From M0027 sp021713415 (GTDB taxonomy: Bacteria; Pseudomonadota; Gammaproteobacteria; Francisellales; Francisellaceae), in contig JAKJJQ010000002.1 in the NCBI GenBank assembly GCA_021713415.1, positions 54,159-118,158 of the forward strand: a DNA stretch of 64,000 nt. Direction: 5' to 3'. The notes under the pieces were generated by a model. It worked only from the letters and a program-made list of their open reading frames with translations. It was not told the origin of the DNA and made no database searches. The translations under genes and the position numbers were made by a program. Below, piece by piece: positions 27,001 through 42,000 of this stretch; within the stretch, counting starts at the first letter, position 1, and the number at the start of each line of letters is the position of its first letter.

Positions 27001-30000
27001 ATGGTTCAGCTTGGGTTCAATTAGGTACTACATTTGCAGCAGCTGCAACTGGCGATCAGTTTGGTTTTTCAGTTGCAATGAACTCTACAGGTAGTCGAGT
27101 TTCAATTGGTGCGATTGTACATGGTGATGGAACGTTTGGAGCTGAAGTTGGTGAAGTTAAAATCTATGAATGGAATGGTTCAGCTTGGGTTCAATTAGAT
27201 AGTGATCTTGTTGGTAGTCAAAATGATGAATTCAGTGGTTATTCTGTGGCTTTGGATGCTTTAGGGGATAATGTTGCCATTAGTTCATTCTATGGTGATA
27301 GTGCAACAAATTTAGATGCAGGTACAGTTCGAGTTTATAACTGGAATGGTTCAGCTTGGGTACAACAAGGATCTGATATTCATGGACTTGATGGTGCTGA
27401 TTGGGCAGGCTCAAGTATTTCGCTAAGTGACAGTGGTACAAGACTAGCCATCGGCGCATTAGAGTCTGATCAAAATGGTGATCAATCAGGTCATGTAACG
27501 ATTTATGATTGGAATGGATCAGCTTGGGTACAGTATGGAGAAATTATAGCCGGTAATGTTGGTGACCATTCAGGTGCAAGTGTTTCATTATCAGGTGACG
27601 GTTTAAGTTTAGCTATTGGTGAAGTTGGTGATTTTTCAGGTGATAACGGTCAGGTAAGAATATTTGATTTAACCGCATTAACCGCACTTGATTATACCGA
27701 AGGTGATGGCGCTGTTGCTATTCATACATCATTTAATATTTCAGATCCAGATGATACCAATATTGAAACTGCAACGATTGTTATAGCCACTAATTACCAA
27801 AACGGTGAGGATATACTTAACTTTGTTGATACAGGTAGTATTACAAGTTCTTGGACTGCAGCAACAGGTACCTTAGTATTATCGGGGACTGATACGCTAG
27901 CAAATTATAAGGCAGCGCTAGAAGCTGTAACTTTTGAGAATACTTCAACAACGCCAAATACTTCAACGAGAACGGTTGAATTCTATGTTAATGATGGTGA
28001 TGGTAATTCAGTTAGTATCGCAGAAAGAGATATTACAGTAACAGATATCAATGAAGCGCCAGAATTATACTTCTCATATGGTAATACTCAGCTAGGTGCT
28101 GATATTGATGGTACCACGAATTTTGGTCTTTTTGGTGAAGATGTTTCAATTAGTGATGATGGTACAAGAATTGCAGTTGGTGCGCCTCAAACGCCTAATA
28201 ATGTTGGTACGGTTAGGGTTTATGATTGGAATGGAACAAATTGGGTTCAAACCGGTGCAGATATTACAGGTGCATCAGCTGCAAGGTTAGGTCATGCAGT
28301 GTCTTTAAGTGCTGATGGTAATATATTAGCTGTTGGTGCTCCTTATGCATCAAGTCCTGCGACACAGCAAGGTTATGTACAGATTTATCAATGGAGTGGC
28401 TCAGCTTGGGTACAATTAGGCTCAAATATTAGTGGTGAATTAGGTAGTGATTTTAGTGGCAATGATATTGATCTAAGCTCAGATGGCATGCGAGTTGCCA
28501 TCGGTGCTGTGTTTAATGATGGTAATGGCCCTGATAGTGGTCAGGTAAGAGTCTATGATTGGAATGGTTCAGCTTGGGTGCAGGCAGGATCAGATATTGA
28601 TGGTGAGGCGACAGGTGATCAAAGTGGTACTTCAGTAGCACTTAGTTCAGATGGTTTAACTTTAGTTATTGGTGCACCTTGGAATGATGACGCTGCTCTA
28701 CAAGCAGGTCATGCTAGGGTCTATAGCTGGAATGGTTCATCTTGGGTGCAACAAGGTAGTGATATCGATGGCGATGCAAATAGTGATTTTAGCGGTAATT
28801 CCGTATCTGTTAATGCAGATGGTAGTCGCGTGGCTGTTGGCACATATGCAGGTGGTACCGCTGGTCGTGCACGTATATTTGACTGGAATGGTTCAGCTTG
28901 GGTGCAAGTCGGTAGTGATATTGTAGGTGAGGCAATAGGAGATCAAGCCGGTTGGACGGTTTCATTAACGAATGATGGTGATCGAATTGTTATTGGTTCA
29001 AGAGGAGGGGAAGCTTCTAATGAAGGTCATGTTCGAGTATTTGACTGGAATGGTTCAGCTTGGGTAGAAAATGGTACTAAAGTTACAGGTGATACAGCTT
29101 CAGAATATCATGCAAATGCGATGGTTAGTGGTGATGGCTCAACACTTGTTGTTGGTGCAATTAATGCTGATGATACCGGTACTGATAGAGGTCGAGTGCG
29201 TGTTTATGAATTAGAAACAACAGAAAAAACATTAACTTTTACTGAAGGCGATAGTGCATTAATTATTGATGCTTCATTTACGATTTTGGATGCTGATGAT
29301 ACCAATATGGAAAGTGCAACGATTATTATTTCAGCCAATTATCTACAAGGTGAAGATTTCTTAAGCTTTACACCTGTTGGCTCTATTGTTGGTTCATTTG
29401 ATGCAACAACAGGTAGTTTAGTTTTAACAGGTACAGATACATTAGCGAATTATCAGTTAGCACTAGCTTCAGTGACTTATGATAATATATCGGATGATCC
29501 TTCAGTTTTGCAACGACAAATTGATTTTTATGTTAATGATGGTGATACACAGTCAAATGCATCGATTGCTTATATTAATGTTGCAGCAGTGAATGATGCA
29601 CCAAATTTAGAGTTAATAGATTTTAATCAATTAGGTGCTGATCTTGATGGAGAGGCATTAGGTGATTTAGCAGGCTTTGCTGTTGATATCAGTGATGATG
29701 GTTTACGAATTGTTGTTGGTGCTAAAGATAATGACGGTAATGGAGCTGAGAGTGGTCAAGCACGTGTCTATGAATGGGATGGTACAACTTGGAATCAACT
29801 AGGCGCTGATCTTGATGGAGAGGCTGCTGGTGATGAATTTGGTACAACAGTTTCAATTAGTGCTGATGGTGATCGTATTGCTGTTGGTGCTAGATATAAT
29901 GATGGCAGTGCTGTTGATGCAGGCCATGTAAGAATATTTGATTGGGATGGCTCTAGCTGGAATCAGGTAGGTTTAGATATTGATGGTGAGGGATCAAATG

Positions 30001-33000
30001 ATTTCTCTGGTGGTGATGCAATTACACTAAGTGCTGATGGTAGCCGAGTTGCCATTGGCGCAACCGGTAATAATGATGCTGGTAATGACAGCGGTCATGT
30101 GCGTATTTATGAATTTAATGGTACAAGCTGGGTTCAATTAGGTAGTGATATTGATGGCGAAAATACTGACGATTGGTTTGGTAATGCCGTTTCATTTGCA
30201 GCTGAAGGAACAAGGCTTGCAATTGGTGGCTATAGAAATGATGGTAATGGTGCTAATGCAGGTCATGTAAGAGTTTATGATTTTAATGGTACAGACTGGG
30301 TGCAAGTTGGTGTAGATTTAGATGGTTTGGCTGCAGATGATTGGTTTGGACAGTCTGTTTCATTAAGTGAAGATGGAAGCCGTTTAGTCGTTGGAGCTTT
30401 TAGAAGTGATATATCAGCATTAGATACTGGTCAAGTCATTGTTTATGACTGGAATGGTGCAGCCTGGGTTCAAGCAGGAAGTGTGATCAATGGTGTTGTA
30501 TTTGCTGATAATTTAGGTCGAGCAGTAGCTTTAAGCTCTGATGGCCTACGTTTAGCGTTAAGTGTTCCGGGTGATGATACAAATGGTTCAGGCAGTGGTA
30601 AAGTAAATATTTATGACTGGAATGCTGATACTAATGATTGGGATCTAGTTGGTGCAAGTACAGCCTTTGGTGCTGATATTCTTGGTGAAGCATCACCTGA
30701 TGCATTGGGTTGGTCTCTAGCATTAACAGCTGATGGTAGTCGTATTGTTATCGGTGCGCCATTTAATGATGGTAATGGTGCTAATAGTGGTCATGTCAGA
30801 GTCTTTGAATTAACTTCAGCGACTCTAACAACAGCAGTTACTTTTACTGAAGATGCAGGTGCAATTGCCGCTTATCCAGAATTCTCTATTATCGATCCAG
30901 ATGATACAGATATGGAAAGTGCAACGATTGCAATTACTAATAATTTTGTTGCCAGTGAAGATAGTTTATCTTTTACTGATACAGTAAATATTTCAGGTAA
31001 TTATAACCCATCAACGGGTGTCTTAATCTTAACGGGTACTGATACAAAAGCCGCTTATGAGCAAGCTTTAGCTTCGGTTTTATATAATAATAGCTCTGAT
31101 ACGCCAGATACGAATCAAAGAACGGTTGAATTTTATGTTAATGATGGCGATGCTCAATCAAACCTTGCAATCTCATTAATCGATGTTGTTGCTGCTAATG
31201 ATCCACCAGAGTTAGGTCTTATCGAATTTAGTCAGTTAGGTAGTGATATTGATGGTGAGGCTGCAGGCGATCAATTTGGTCATGCGACTTCATTAAGTGC
31301 TGATGGGACACGCGTAGCAATTGGTTCACCAGTTAATAATGATGGTGCGGCTTTAGCAGGTCATGTTCGAGTATTTGACTGGGATGGCTCAAACTGGGTG
31401 CAAGTAGGTTCTGATCTTGATGGTGAAACTGGTAATGACTTGTTTGGTAACTCTGTTTCCTTAAGCGATGATGGTAATCGTTTAGCTGTCGGTATTATCT
31501 TTGATGATAATGCCAGTGGTAGTAATGCAGGGCAAGTTAAAATATACGACTGGAATGGAACTAATTGGGTTCAAGTTGGTAATGATATCGATGGTGAAGC
31601 TGCAACTGATTACAGTGGTGGTAGTGTTGCCCTAAGTGCCAATGGTAATCGGGTGGTTATCGGTGCAGCGACAAATGATGGCGGTGGTGCTACAAGCGGT
31701 CATATGCGAGTTTATGAGTATAATGGGTCAGCTTGGGTTCAAGTAGGTGCAGATATCGATGGTCAAGCACTAAATCAGCGTTTTGGTGATGAAGTTGCTA
31801 TCAGTGCCGATGGTAATCGAGTAGCAGCAAGTGCGCCAGATACCAATGGTAACTATGTCGCGATTTATGATTGGAATGGTGCAGCTTGGGTGCAAGTTGG
31901 TTCTAATATTGGTTCTGGAGGAACAACCCCAGCGGGCTATGGTATCTCATTAACTTCTGATGGTGATCGTATTGCAATAGGTAATCCAACCCTACCAGCT
32001 GGTGATAATGGTATTACTCGTGTTTATGATTGGAATGGTGCAGCTTGGGTTCAAGCAGGAACTGATATCACTGGTGAGGGATCAAATGACTTAAGTGGTG
32101 GTCGAAAAAGAGTATCAATTTCAGGTGATGGTAGCCTATTAGCGATTGGTGCAACATTTAACGGCATTTTTGATAATGGACATGTTCGTCTTTATCAGTG
32201 GGATGGTACAGACTGGGTACAAGTAGGTAATGATATTAATGGTGAGGCTTCCAATGATGAGTCAGGCTTTCAAACTACAATTAGTAGAGATGGTTCACGT
32301 CTAGCCATTGGTGCTGTTGATAATGATGGTATTAATGGTGCGGATTCGGGTCATGTTAGAGTTTACCAATTAACAACCTTAGCACCAGCACTTGCATTAG
32401 ATTATACGATTGGTGATGGTCAGGTTATTGTACAGGATGAAGTTTCTGTTATCGATGTTGATGATGATGATATGGAAAGTGCGACTATCTATTTCAGTAA
32501 TAATTATGTTAACGGTGAAGATGTCTTATCATTTACACCAACGGTGAATATATCATTTTCTTGGACGGCAGCAACAGGTACTTTAGTTTTAACAGGTACT
32601 GATACTAAAGCTGCCTATGAGCAGGCGCTAGCTTCTGTAACGTATGAAAATATTGGTGCATCGCCTACTGCTTCAGTTAGAGAAGTAACGTTTATTGTCG
32701 ATGATGGTGATGATCCATCGAATAATGTGACAGCTGATATTAATGTGATTGTACCAAATACACCGCCAGAATTAGACTTTGTATCATTTGAACAAGTTTC
32801 AACGGATATTTTAGCCGAAACAACTTTTGGTGATAATTTTGGTTATGCCGTTGCGGCCAATTCTGATGGTAGCATTGTTGCAATTTCTGATAGAACTAAT
32901 TCTGAAGGTGGTTCAGCACGTGGAGATGTTAGAATTTTTGAACTTCAGGCAGGTAGCTGGGTACAACTAGGTGATGATATTGGTGGTGTTGCTAATGGTG

Positions 33001-36000
33001 ATCAGTCAGGTTGGTCAGTTGATTTAAGCGATGATGGTACGCGTGTGGTTATCGGTGCGCCAGTGCATAATGGTTCAGCTGGTACTGATAGTGGTCATGC
33101 ACGTATTTTTGAGTACAATGGCACAGCTTGGGTGCAATTAGGCAGTGCGATTGAAGGTCAAGCGGCACAAGATCGTAGTGGTTATTCAGTTTCAATTAGT
33201 GCTGATGGCGCACGTGTTGCTGTGGGTGCTGTTAATAATAGTGATGGTGGAGCTCAAGCAGGACAGGTACGTATTTATGAATGGAATGGCTCAGCTTGGG
33301 TACAATTAGGTAATAAAATTGATGGTATAGCTGCTGGTGATAATATGGGATCATCGGTTGCTTTAAGTTCAGATGGTAGCTTTGTTGTTGTCGGAGCGCG
33401 TCATCATGATGGTGATCGAGGACAGGTACAGGTTTATGAGCTAATTGGTGTTACTTGGACACAATTAGGTAGTGATATTGATGGTTCTGCAGCAAGTGAT
33501 GAAAGCGGGACTTCAGTTGCAATTAATGATGCAGGAGATCGTATTGCGATTGGTGCACCATTTAATGGCGCTAATAATGGTCAAATAAGAGTTTATGACT
33601 GGAACGGTTCAGCTTGGGTTCAGGCAGGCGCTGATATGATTGGTGAAGGAAATACCGATCAACTTGGCTTAAGTGTTTCATTAAGTGGTGATGGTAATCG
33701 AGTTGCAGCTGGTGGACCATTTAATGATGTCGGTGGTGGCATTGCAGATGATAAAGGTTATGCACGTATTTTTGATTGGGATGGTTCAAGCTGGACACAG
33801 TTAAATATTGATTTAGATGGTACGAGTGATGATGATAACTTTGGTACATCAGTTAGTATCAGTTCTAATGGTGAACGTTTAGTTGTCGGTGCGCCAATGT
33901 CTTCAGCTCTTGGTGATGGTTATGCACGCGTATTTGATTTAACTGCAACATTTAGAACGTTAGCTTATACAGAAAATGATGGTGCAGTAGCATTACATTC
34001 AGAGTATAAGATTGTTGATTCAACCGATACAGATATGGAAAGTGCAACCATTGAATTTACTTCAAACTATGTGCAAGGTGAAGATGTTCTAGTTTTTGTT
34101 AATACAGCGAATATTTCAGGTAGTTTTGATTCACAAACAGGTCGTTTGGTTCTAACAGGTACTGATACGATTGCTAATTATCAACTAGCATTAGCCTCAA
34201 TTACTTATGAAAATTTCTCGGATAATCCATTGCCGGCAACCAATACAAAAACAATCGATATGTTAGTCGATGATGGTGATGTGCCTTCAAATCTTGTTAC
34301 ATTGCAAATTGATGTAACACCAGTTAATGATGCACCTCAATTGGATTTAGTTAACTTTGCCCAAATGGGTTCTGATATTTTAGGTGATGCAGTTGAAGAT
34401 CGAGCAGGTCAGTCGGTTGCAATTAGTGAAGATGGTAGTCGCATGATTATTGGTATTACCAATCGCTTTGGTGGTACAGGTTATGCGCGTGCCTATGAAT
34501 GGGATGGCTCAAGCTGGAATCAAATGGGTGTCGATTTCTTAGCGGAAGCGGTAGCTGATGAATATGGTACTTGGGTAACGATGAGTGCCGATGGTAATCG
34601 TGTGGCTATTGGTGGTCCTGAAAATGATGCAGGTGCATCAAATGCGGGTCATGTCAGAGTATTTGAGTGGGATGGTTCTAGTTGGAATCAATTAGGCAGT
34701 GATCTTGATGGTACGTTAACAAATAGTACATTTGGGATGCGCGTTGATTTAAATCATGATGGTTCAATCTTAGCCGTTGGTCAACCAAATAATGGTACAG
34801 GCCTTGTAAAATTATTTAGTTGGGATGGTAGTGCATGGAATCAATTGGGTGCTGATATTCTAGGTGATGCTGGAAATGATGATTTCGGTCACGCACTTGA
34901 ATTAAGTGAAAGTGGTTATCGCATTATTATTGGTGCGCGACAATCAGGTCCTGCTGGTTATGCTCGAGTATTTGATTGGGACGGTTCAGCTTGGGTACAA
35001 GTCGGTGCAGATTTTGTAGGTGCTACTGCAGGTGACCTCTTTGGTATGGATGTCTCAATTACCGCCGATGGAAATCGAATTGCCATTGGTGCAAGTGCTG
35101 CGGGTCCAGATGGTGAAGCTTTTGTTTATGACTGGGATGGTGCCACTTGGAATCAAGTTGGTTCAACGTTATTAGGGGAAGCGGGTGTTGGACAATTCTT
35201 TGGTTGGCGAGTCTCTTTAAGCTCTGATGGTTCAAGACTAGCTGTCAGTGATCGTTCAAATTTTGTTTCACCTGATAATGTTGGTAGTGTTCGCCTATTT
35301 GACTTTAATGGTACAACGAATGATTGGGATCTAATCGGAACGAATACAGTCTTTGGCTCAGATATTGATGGTGATGCAGCATTTGATGAATTTGGTTGGT
35401 CTACAAGATTAAGTGGTAATGGTGATCGAGTGATTATTGGTGCATTTACAAATGATGCCAATGGTAGTAATGCAGGGCAAGTCAAAGTCTTTGATTTAGT
35501 CTCTGAAAGCTTAGCAACAGTCGCCTTAAGCTATACTGAAAACGATCCAGCAACGGCAATTTATCCAGAATTTTCAATTCTTGATGTTGATGATACCGAT
35601 ATGGAAAGTGCAACGGTTACAATTAGTGCGAATTATGTCCAAAACGAAGATTTATTATTATTTACAGATACAGGTACAATTTCAGGTACTTTTGATACCG
35701 TTACTGGTCGTTTAATTTTAACCGGTACTGATACTAAAGCAAATTATGAGTTGGCATTAGCAACAGTACAATATTTTAATACTTCAGAAGATCCATCGAC
35801 TGCGACAAGAACAGTTGATTTCCTTGTTGATGATGGTGATGCACCATCCAATAATGCAAGCGTTGATATTACCGTTGCTGCAGTGAATAACGCACCTGAA
35901 TTAGATTTAATTGATTTAGTTCAAGTGGGTTCTGATATCGATGGTATTGTTGCAGGAGAGATAAGTGGTTGGTCAGTATCAGCTGATGAGTCAGGCACAC

Positions 36001-39000
36001 GTGTTGCTATTGGTGCGCCATTGAATAATGCAGGTGGCAGTGACCGTGGTCAGGTGAGAGTCTATGACTGGGATGGCTCAAGTTGGAATTTAATAGGTAG
36101 CGGTATTGATGGTGATGCAGATGATGACCAAAGTGGTTATAGCGTTACGTTAAGTGCAGATGGCCAACGTTTAGCCATTGGTGCAATCTTTAATGATGAT
36201 GCGGGTTCTAATGCAGGACAAGTGCGCATCTTTGAGTGGGATGGTTCTAATTGGGTTCAATTAGGTTTAGATTTAGACGGTGAAGCTGCTGGGGATCGCT
36301 TTGGTAGTTCTGTTGCTTTAACTGAAAATGGTGACCGTGTTATTGTTGGTGCTTGGCAAAATGATGGTGTTAATGGTGCAAATTCAGGTCATGCACGTGT
36401 TTATCAATGGACAGGAACGGCTTGGATTCAGTTAGGTTCAGATTTAGATGGAGAGGCTGCAGGTGATGCCTTTGGTCGTTCAGTTGCAATTGATGCAACA
36501 GGAAATCGTATTGCTATCGGTGGTGATCTAAATGATGCTGGTGGCGCTGGAACAGATAATAGAGGCCATGTGCGTATTTATCAATATGATGGTACAGACT
36601 GGGTACAAATAGGAGCTGATATCGATGGTCAGGCAGCTGGCGATCGCTCAGGGACTTCAATTGCATTTAATGGAGAAGGAGATCGTTTAATTATTGGTGA
36701 TATTTCCAATAGTGATGCTGGTGCATTTGCAGGTCAGGCTCGTGTTTTTGAATACGATGGTGCTAATTGGAATCAAATTGGTAGTGATTTATTAGGTGAA
36801 AATGCTGGCGATCAGTTTGGTATTTCAGTTTCAATTAGTCGTGATGGTCAACGCATTACAGTTTCAGCTGAAAATAATGCTGATGCAGGTAATAATGCAG
36901 GCCATGTTCGAATATTCGATTGGAATAATGACACACTTGATTGGGTACAAATTGGTGGCATGGATATTGATGGAGAAGCTGCTGATGATCAAAGTGGTCA
37001 CAGTATTGCTTTAAGTGCTTATGGTTATCGAGTGATTATTGGTGCGCCTGGTAATGATGATGGTGGTACTGGTTCAGGCCATGTACGTGTTTATGATATT
37101 GTTAAGCTTTCTGAGACGATTACTTATACCGAAGGGGATGGGGTTGTTAGTTTATATCCTGAGTTCTCAGTTTCTGATATCGATGACGAGTATATTGAGT
37201 CAGCAACGGTTTCAATGACGGTTGCAACCTATCAAGCGAGTGAAGATGTTTTATCTTATGATTCAGCCTTAGCAACCTCAATGGGTGTTACTGGTAATAT
37301 TGTCAGTGGTGTGATTACTTTTACCTCTGATACCGCTAATACGGTTACTAAATCAGAATATGAGGCTTTACTAGCTACAGTAACTTATGAAAATACCTCA
37401 ACTACACCAGATGAAACAACGCGCGTATTAAGATATACCGTTGATGATGGGGATACAGAGTCAAATGTTGCAACGATTAATATTGATGTAATTGCAACGA
37501 ATGATGCGCCAGAATTATTATTGGGTAATTACCAGCAATTAGGCTTAGATATTGATGGTGAAGCCGCAGGAGACTTTAGTGGTGTTTCAGTTGATTTAAG
37601 TGATGATGGTAGCATTATGGCCATTGGTGCAACAGGTAATAATGGCTTTACAGGTCATGTGCGAGTTTATCAATGGGATGGTTCTACTTGGAATCAGCTA
37701 GGTGCAGATATTGATGGTGAAGCTGCATTAGATGATAGTGGCCGTTCGGTTTCATTAAGTTCAGATGGTACACGTTTAGCGATTGGTGCTGAATTAAATG
37801 ATGGTAATGGTGCACAAAGTGGTCATACACGTGTTTATGAGTGGGATGGTTCTTCTTGGAATCAATTAGGTAGTGATATCGATGGTGCAGTGGCAGGTGA
37901 TCAAAGTGGTTTCTCAGTTGACTTAAGTTCAAATGGAGATCGCTTAGTCATTGGTTCATGGCAAAGTTCTGCTAATGGTTTAAATAGTGGTCAGACTAGT
38001 ATCTTTGAATGGAATGGTACAGCTTGGGTTCAATTAGGTTCAGCAATTGATGGTGAAGCTGCAGGAGACAGCGCTGGTAGTAATGTTACAATCAGTTCAG
38101 ATGGAAATAGAATTGCAATTGGTGCTAATGCAAATGATGCAGGTGGTAATAATAGAGGTCATGTAAGAGTCTATGACTGGAATGGTTCTAGTTGGGTGCA
38201 AGCTGGTACGGACATTGATGGAACAACAGATCTTGATAACTTTGGTATTTCCATTACTTTCAGTGATGATGCGAATCGTTTGGCAGTTGGTGCAACTACC
38301 AATGGTGCTGGTACAGGTTATGTGCGTATTTATGACTGGAATGGTTCTAGTTGGGTGCAAGCAGGTAGTGATATTACTGGTGAAGCTGTAGGTGATAGCT
38401 TTGGTTGGGAAGTTGATTTAAGTGCAGATGGTAATCGACTTGCAATTAGTGCTAAGGATAATGATGGCAATGGTGCTGATTCAGGTCATGTGCGCATTTA
38501 TGATTGGGATGGCAGTAATTGGACTCAATTTGGTGTTGATATTGACGGTGAAGCAGCCGATGATCAAAGCGGTTTTGCCATTGCTTTAACTGCAGATGGT
38601 TTACAATTAGCAATTGGTGCATCTCAAAATGATGGTAATGGTGCTGATTCAGGTCATGTGCGTGTTTATCAATTAGCATCTCTTCAAGAGACAATATCTT
38701 ATACAGAAAATGACCCAGCAACAGTGATTTATCCAGAGTTTTCAATTACTGATATCGATGATACGGATATGGAAAGTGCAACAATTGAGATTACAGGTAA
38801 TTATGTAATTGGTGAAGATATCTTAGCCTTTACTGATACGGCAAATATCACAGGTACCTGGATGCCAGGTGTCGGCAGATTACTCTTACAAGGTACTGAT
38901 ACGAAAGCTGCTTATGAGACAGCATTAGCAAGTATTACTTATGAGAATCTATCAGATAATCCAGATACAACTCAACGTCAGGTTGATTTTTATGTTAATG

Positions 39001-42000
39001 ATGGAGAGTTACAATCCAATCTAGCTGCAGTATTAATTGATATTACAGCAACTAATGACGCACCAGAAGTTGCGCTTGTTGACTTTGAGCAATTAGGCGC
39101 TGATATCGATGGCTTATTAGCCAATGATCAAATTGGTTTTAATGTTGCAATGAGTGCTGATGGGCTAACGGTTGCTGCAAGTTCACCGTTTTATGATGGT
39201 GCTGCAGGGGCTGATAGTGGTTTAGTGCGTGTTTTCCAATGGGATGGTTCTAGTTGGAATCAGTTAGGATTAGATATTGAAGGGGTTGCTGCAGATGATT
39301 CAAACGGTCGTGGTATGGCATTAAGTGCTGATGGTATGACTTTAGCCATTGGTGCGCTTGATAACGATACAGGTGGCGCAGATAGCGGTCATGTGAGAAT
39401 TTTTGATTGGAATGGTACTGCTTGGGTGCAACGTGGTAGTGATATTTTAGGTGAAACAGCCTCAGATCGAAGTGGTGTTGCCGTATCATTAAGTGATACC
39501 GGTGATGTCGTTGCCATTGGTGCTTACTTAAATGACGGTGTTAATGGTGCAGATTCAGGTCATGTTCGCGTTTATTTCTGGAATGGTACAGCTTGGGCGC
39601 AAGCAGGTAGTGACATTGATGGTGAAGCTGCAGGTGATAATAGCGGTTGGTCCGTTGATTTAAATGCAGATGGTGATCGTGTGATTATCGGTGCTAGAGC
39701 CAATGCGGCAGGTGGTACAGATCGTGGTCATGCAAGAGTCTATGAATTTAGTGGTGGCTCTTGGAATCAATTAGGTTTAGATATTGATGGTGATGCCGAT
39801 AGCGATCGTTTAGGTGAGAGCGTATCAATCAGTTCAGATGGTAATACCATTGCTGTGGGTGCACCGTTAAATGATACAGGTGGTGCTGACAGCGGTTTAG
39901 CAAAAGTTTTTGATTGGAATGGTGCAGCTTGGGTTCAGCGTGGTAGTGATTTACTTGGTGAGGCCGCAGGCGATGAAAGTGGTTTTTCTGTTTCATTAAG
40001 TGCTGATGGGTCAACTTTAGCGATTGGTGCGCCACTAAATGATGATGGTGCTAATAATGCAGGCCAAGTAAGAATTTATCGTTGGAATGAAGTCGATTTA
40101 GTCTGGGATCAATTAGATATCGATCTTGATGGTGAAAATGGCGATGACTGGAGTGGTTATTCAGTTTCTTTAAATGCAGATGGTACAAGTGTAGCCATTG
40201 GTACATTTGCAGGTAATTTAGATGATAGCGGCCAAGTTCGTGTTTATCAATTAACTTCAACCTCAGAGACGGTTACTTATACCGAAGGTGATGGTACAGT
40301 TACTGTCTATCCAGATGTTTCAATTAATGATGTTGATGATGATTATATTGAATCAGCAACAGTCTCTATCACCGTTGCAACTTATCAAGCAGCAGAAGAT
40401 ACACTATCATTTGACAATGCATTAGCTACGTCAATCGGGGTTACAGGTAATGTGGTTGGTAATGTGATTACTTTTACATCCAATACAGCAGATACAGTCA
40501 CCAAGTCAGAGTATGAGCAATTACTGGCCACCATTACTTTTTCTAACTCTTCAGAAAATCCAAACACAACTTCTCGCATTTTGCATTATATCGTAAATGA
40601 TGGCGATGTCAACTCTAATATAGCAACGCTGCAAATTGATGTGGTTGGGGTTAATGATCCACCAGAGATAAGTTTAGGTTTATTACAAGTTGGTCAACAG
40701 TTAGTAGGCGATGCATCAGGTGATCAATTTGGTTATTCTGTTTCATCGAGTGCTGATGGCAGTCGAATTGCTGTTGGTGCAAGAAATAATGATGATAATG
40801 GTGCTTTAAGTGGACATACTAAAGTCTATGAGTTAGTTGCTGGTAGTTGGGTGCAGTTAGGTGCTACGCTTATTGGTGAAGCAGCAGGTGATCGAAATGG
40901 TTACTCAGTTTCATTAAGCGATGATGGCAATCGTCTAGCTATTGGTGCGTCATTTAATGATGGTAACGGCGGTAGTTCAGGTCATGTACGTATTTATGAA
41001 TGGGATGGGTCTTCTTGGAATCAATTAGGTTTAGATATTGATGGTGAAGCTTCAGGTGATCAAAGTGGTGATGCAGTTTCATTAAGTGGTGATGGTAGTC
41101 ATGTTATAATTGGTGCGCCATTAAATGATGGTAATGGTAGTAATTCAGGTCATGTGCGAGTTTATCAATGGAATGGTTCAGCTTGGGTTCAAAAAGGCCT
41201 AGATCTTGATGGGCCAGCAGCAGGAGATACTGCTGGTACACATGAAGTAGCTATTAGTGTTAATGGTAATCGAATAGCATTTGGTGCAAATCAGAACGAT
41301 GCCTTTGCTTCGGATGCAGGTCTGTCGCGTATTTTTGAGTGGAATGGTTCAGCCTGGGTTCAATTAGGCAGTGATATTTTAGGTAGTGAAGCTAGCGCCC
41401 GTAGTGGTGCATCTATTGCATTAAGTGCAGATGGCAGTCGTTTTGCAGTTGGTTCACCAAATATTAGTGGTGAAGTGCGTGTTTATGACTGGAATGGTGC
41501 TAGTTGGGTACAGGTTGGTAGTGATATTAATGATGGTACTAATATTGGAACTTCGATCTCATTAAGTGCCGATGGTAGTCGACTTGCTGCAGGAGAAATG
41601 GGTAGTAACGTCGTAAGATTATATGAATATGATGGTTCTGATTGGGTACAGTTAGCGACAAATATTGTAGGCTCTAGCGGTGGTTTCTTTGGGCGTTCAG
41701 TTTCCCTAAGTGCAGATGGTACTCAAGTGGTTTCGGGAGGGTATAATTTTGCAGAAGGTTATGTAGAAGTTTATAATCTTGAAGCAGTAGAGAAAAGTAT
41801 TGATTATACCGAAAATGATGCGGCAACTATTTTGCATAATGCCTTTACAGTAACTGATGTTGATGATGTTAATTTAGAAAGTGCAACGATTACAATTACA
41901 AATTATGTAGCAGGTGAAGATGTTTTAAGTTTTGGTTCTGCACCTGTAGGTATTACAGTTACAACTGTTGCACCAGGAACGCTTTTAGCAACAGGGTCAG